Positions 63,446-64,000 of a DNA stretch of 64,000 nucleotides are shown piece by piece. Both the position numbers and the translations under genes were made by a program. The notes under the pieces are model-generated. The model saw only the letters and a list, made by a program, of their open reading frames with translations, made no database searches and was not told where the DNA came from. Source of the stretch: Planococcus beigongshangi. GTDB lineage: Bacteria; Bacillota; Bacilli; Bacillales_A; Planococcaceae. How positions within the stretch are numbered: the stretch's first letter is position 1; each line of letters starts with the position of its first letter. The stretch is from assembly GCF_016820495.1 (NCBI RefSeq), contig NZ_JADHDU010000002.1:1-64000 (forward strand), given 5' to 3'.

Positions 63446-64000
63446 TATTCTTTTTTCTCCAGCTGCAGCCGGATGATCTGGTGGTTTTCCATTTCCATTA
63501 CCGTAATCTTATGTCCCGGCAAATCGACTGAGCCGCCCTCGCTGATATCTGTATTCATCAGCTGCACCCAGCCCCCGATGGTGTCCACATCTTCACTGTC
63601 GTAGAAATTCAGCGCAAAGCGGTCTTCCAGTTCAGACAGCAGCACGCGGCCATTCAACAGGTAGCGGTTTGCATCCAGCATTTTGATTTCGTCTCTTTCA
63701 TCTTCATCGAATTCATCCCGGATTTCCCCGACAATTTCCTCGAGTATATCTTCCATGGTAATGACGCCTGCTGTTCCGCCGTATTCATCGACGACGATCG
63801 CCATGTGGACATGCTCTTTTTGCATTTTAACAAGCACGTCCTGAATCGGTGCCATATCATGCACAAAAGGAAGATCATGGAGCGCGATGCTTTTTTTCAA
63901 ATCTTTTTGCTGCGTATAGTTAGTCAGCATTTCCTTCACGTTGATGAAGCCGATGATATCATCTTTATCTCCTTGTTCTGTCACAGGATAGCGTGTGTAT
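63445..64000 (-). CDS. Hemolysin/CorC-like CBS-domain protein, C-terminal part
   Basis: The minus-strand frame is open to the window edge, so the 5' part is missing; only about the last 185 residues are visible. They hold the second part of a CBS pair ([11 protein letters not shown] ... [25 protein letters not shown]) and the C-terminal CorC/HlyC transporter-associated domain ([15 protein letters not shown] ... GGWV ... [11 protein letters not shown]). Full-length relatives have an N-terminal DUF21 (CNNM) membrane domain and are linked to Mg2+/metal transport. The GTG at 63984 is not the start, since [14 protein letters not shown] continues upstream as in homologues. Confidence 0.88.
   Translation of the reverse strand, partial: YTRYPVTEQGDKDDIIGFINVKEMLTNYTQQKDLKKSIALHDLPFVHDMAPIQDVLVKMQKEHVHMAIVVDEYGGTAGVITMEDILEEIVGEIRDEFDEDERDEIKMLDANRYLLNGRVLLSELEDRFALNFYDSEDVDTIGGWVQLMNTDISEGGSVDLPGHKITVMEMENHQIIRLQLEKKE

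Overview
The window is one contiguous piece of chromosome from a low-to-moderate GC Firmicute of the order Bacillales. Gene order follows the Bacillus subtilis ypdA-cmk-der-hbs-mtrAB-aro-qcr-dapB-birA-dinG-asnS-ponA-rnpB-ypwA region almost gene for gene. Genes that normally mark sporulation at fixed points of this order (sleB-ypeB, spoIVA, ypjB, cotD) are missing. Together with the protein sequences this suggests a non-sporulating Planococcaceae such as Planococcus/Planomicrobium. That placement is inference; no 16S rRNA gene is present. I see no prophage, IS element, CRISPR array or tRNA, and gene starts and Shine-Dalgarno sites are ordinary.

Layout. 1-10.1 kb: ypdA (bacillithiol disulfide reductase), ansA, prsW, cmk-plsC-rpsA-like-fni, der-gpsA, yphE-yphF. 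10.2-15 kb: HU, folE-mtrB, the menaquinone side-chain set hepS-menG-hepT, ndk. 15-20.1 kb: shikimate/tyrosine operon aroC-aroB-aroH-tyrA-aroA, without the trp genes that B. subtilis carries inside it. 20.1-26.1 kb: ypiA-ypiB-ypiF, the cytochrome bc complex qcrABC, ypjA, a YugP-type metalloprotease. 26.1-33.4 kb: divergent ypjC, then ypjD-dapB-mgsA-bshA-cca-birA and a separately promoted panC-panD. 33.7-41.9 kb: dinG-ypmA-ypmB-aspB-asnS, dnaD-nth-ypoC. 41.9-45.3 kb (minus): recU-ponA. 45.5-50.3 kb: yppE-mrfA-mrfB, gpsB, rnpB. 50.3-58.3 kb: a PAS-GGDEF-EAL protein, rlmL, ypvA, ypwA, an unrecognised lipoprotein, an SDR oxidoreductase. 58.9-64 kb: dynA, a two-domain sulfurtransferase, and the end of a CBS-domain transporter-like protein on the minus strand.

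Functional themes are respiration (menaquinone synthesis plus bc complex), aromatic amino acid synthesis, bacillithiol synthesis and recycling, CoA precursor synthesis, cell-wall growth (ponA, gpsB, recU neighbourhood) and DNA/membrane repair (dinG, ypvA, nth, recU, mrfAB, dynA).

The least ordinary content lies between genes. (1) panC has a private promoter and a leader with a bulged-A hairpin followed by an 11-bp terminator whose 3' arm contains AGGAGG; an upstream segment could act as antiterminator. Its position suggests a pan-type RNA leader. panB, normally here, is absent. (2) Two families of intergenic repeats recur. R1 is a nested-hairpin element in which two paired positions co-vary between copies. 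R2 is a mosaic element present as full, internally deleted and end-only copies. R1 and R2 share the same gap twice. All promoters, terminators and repeat assignments were read by eye.
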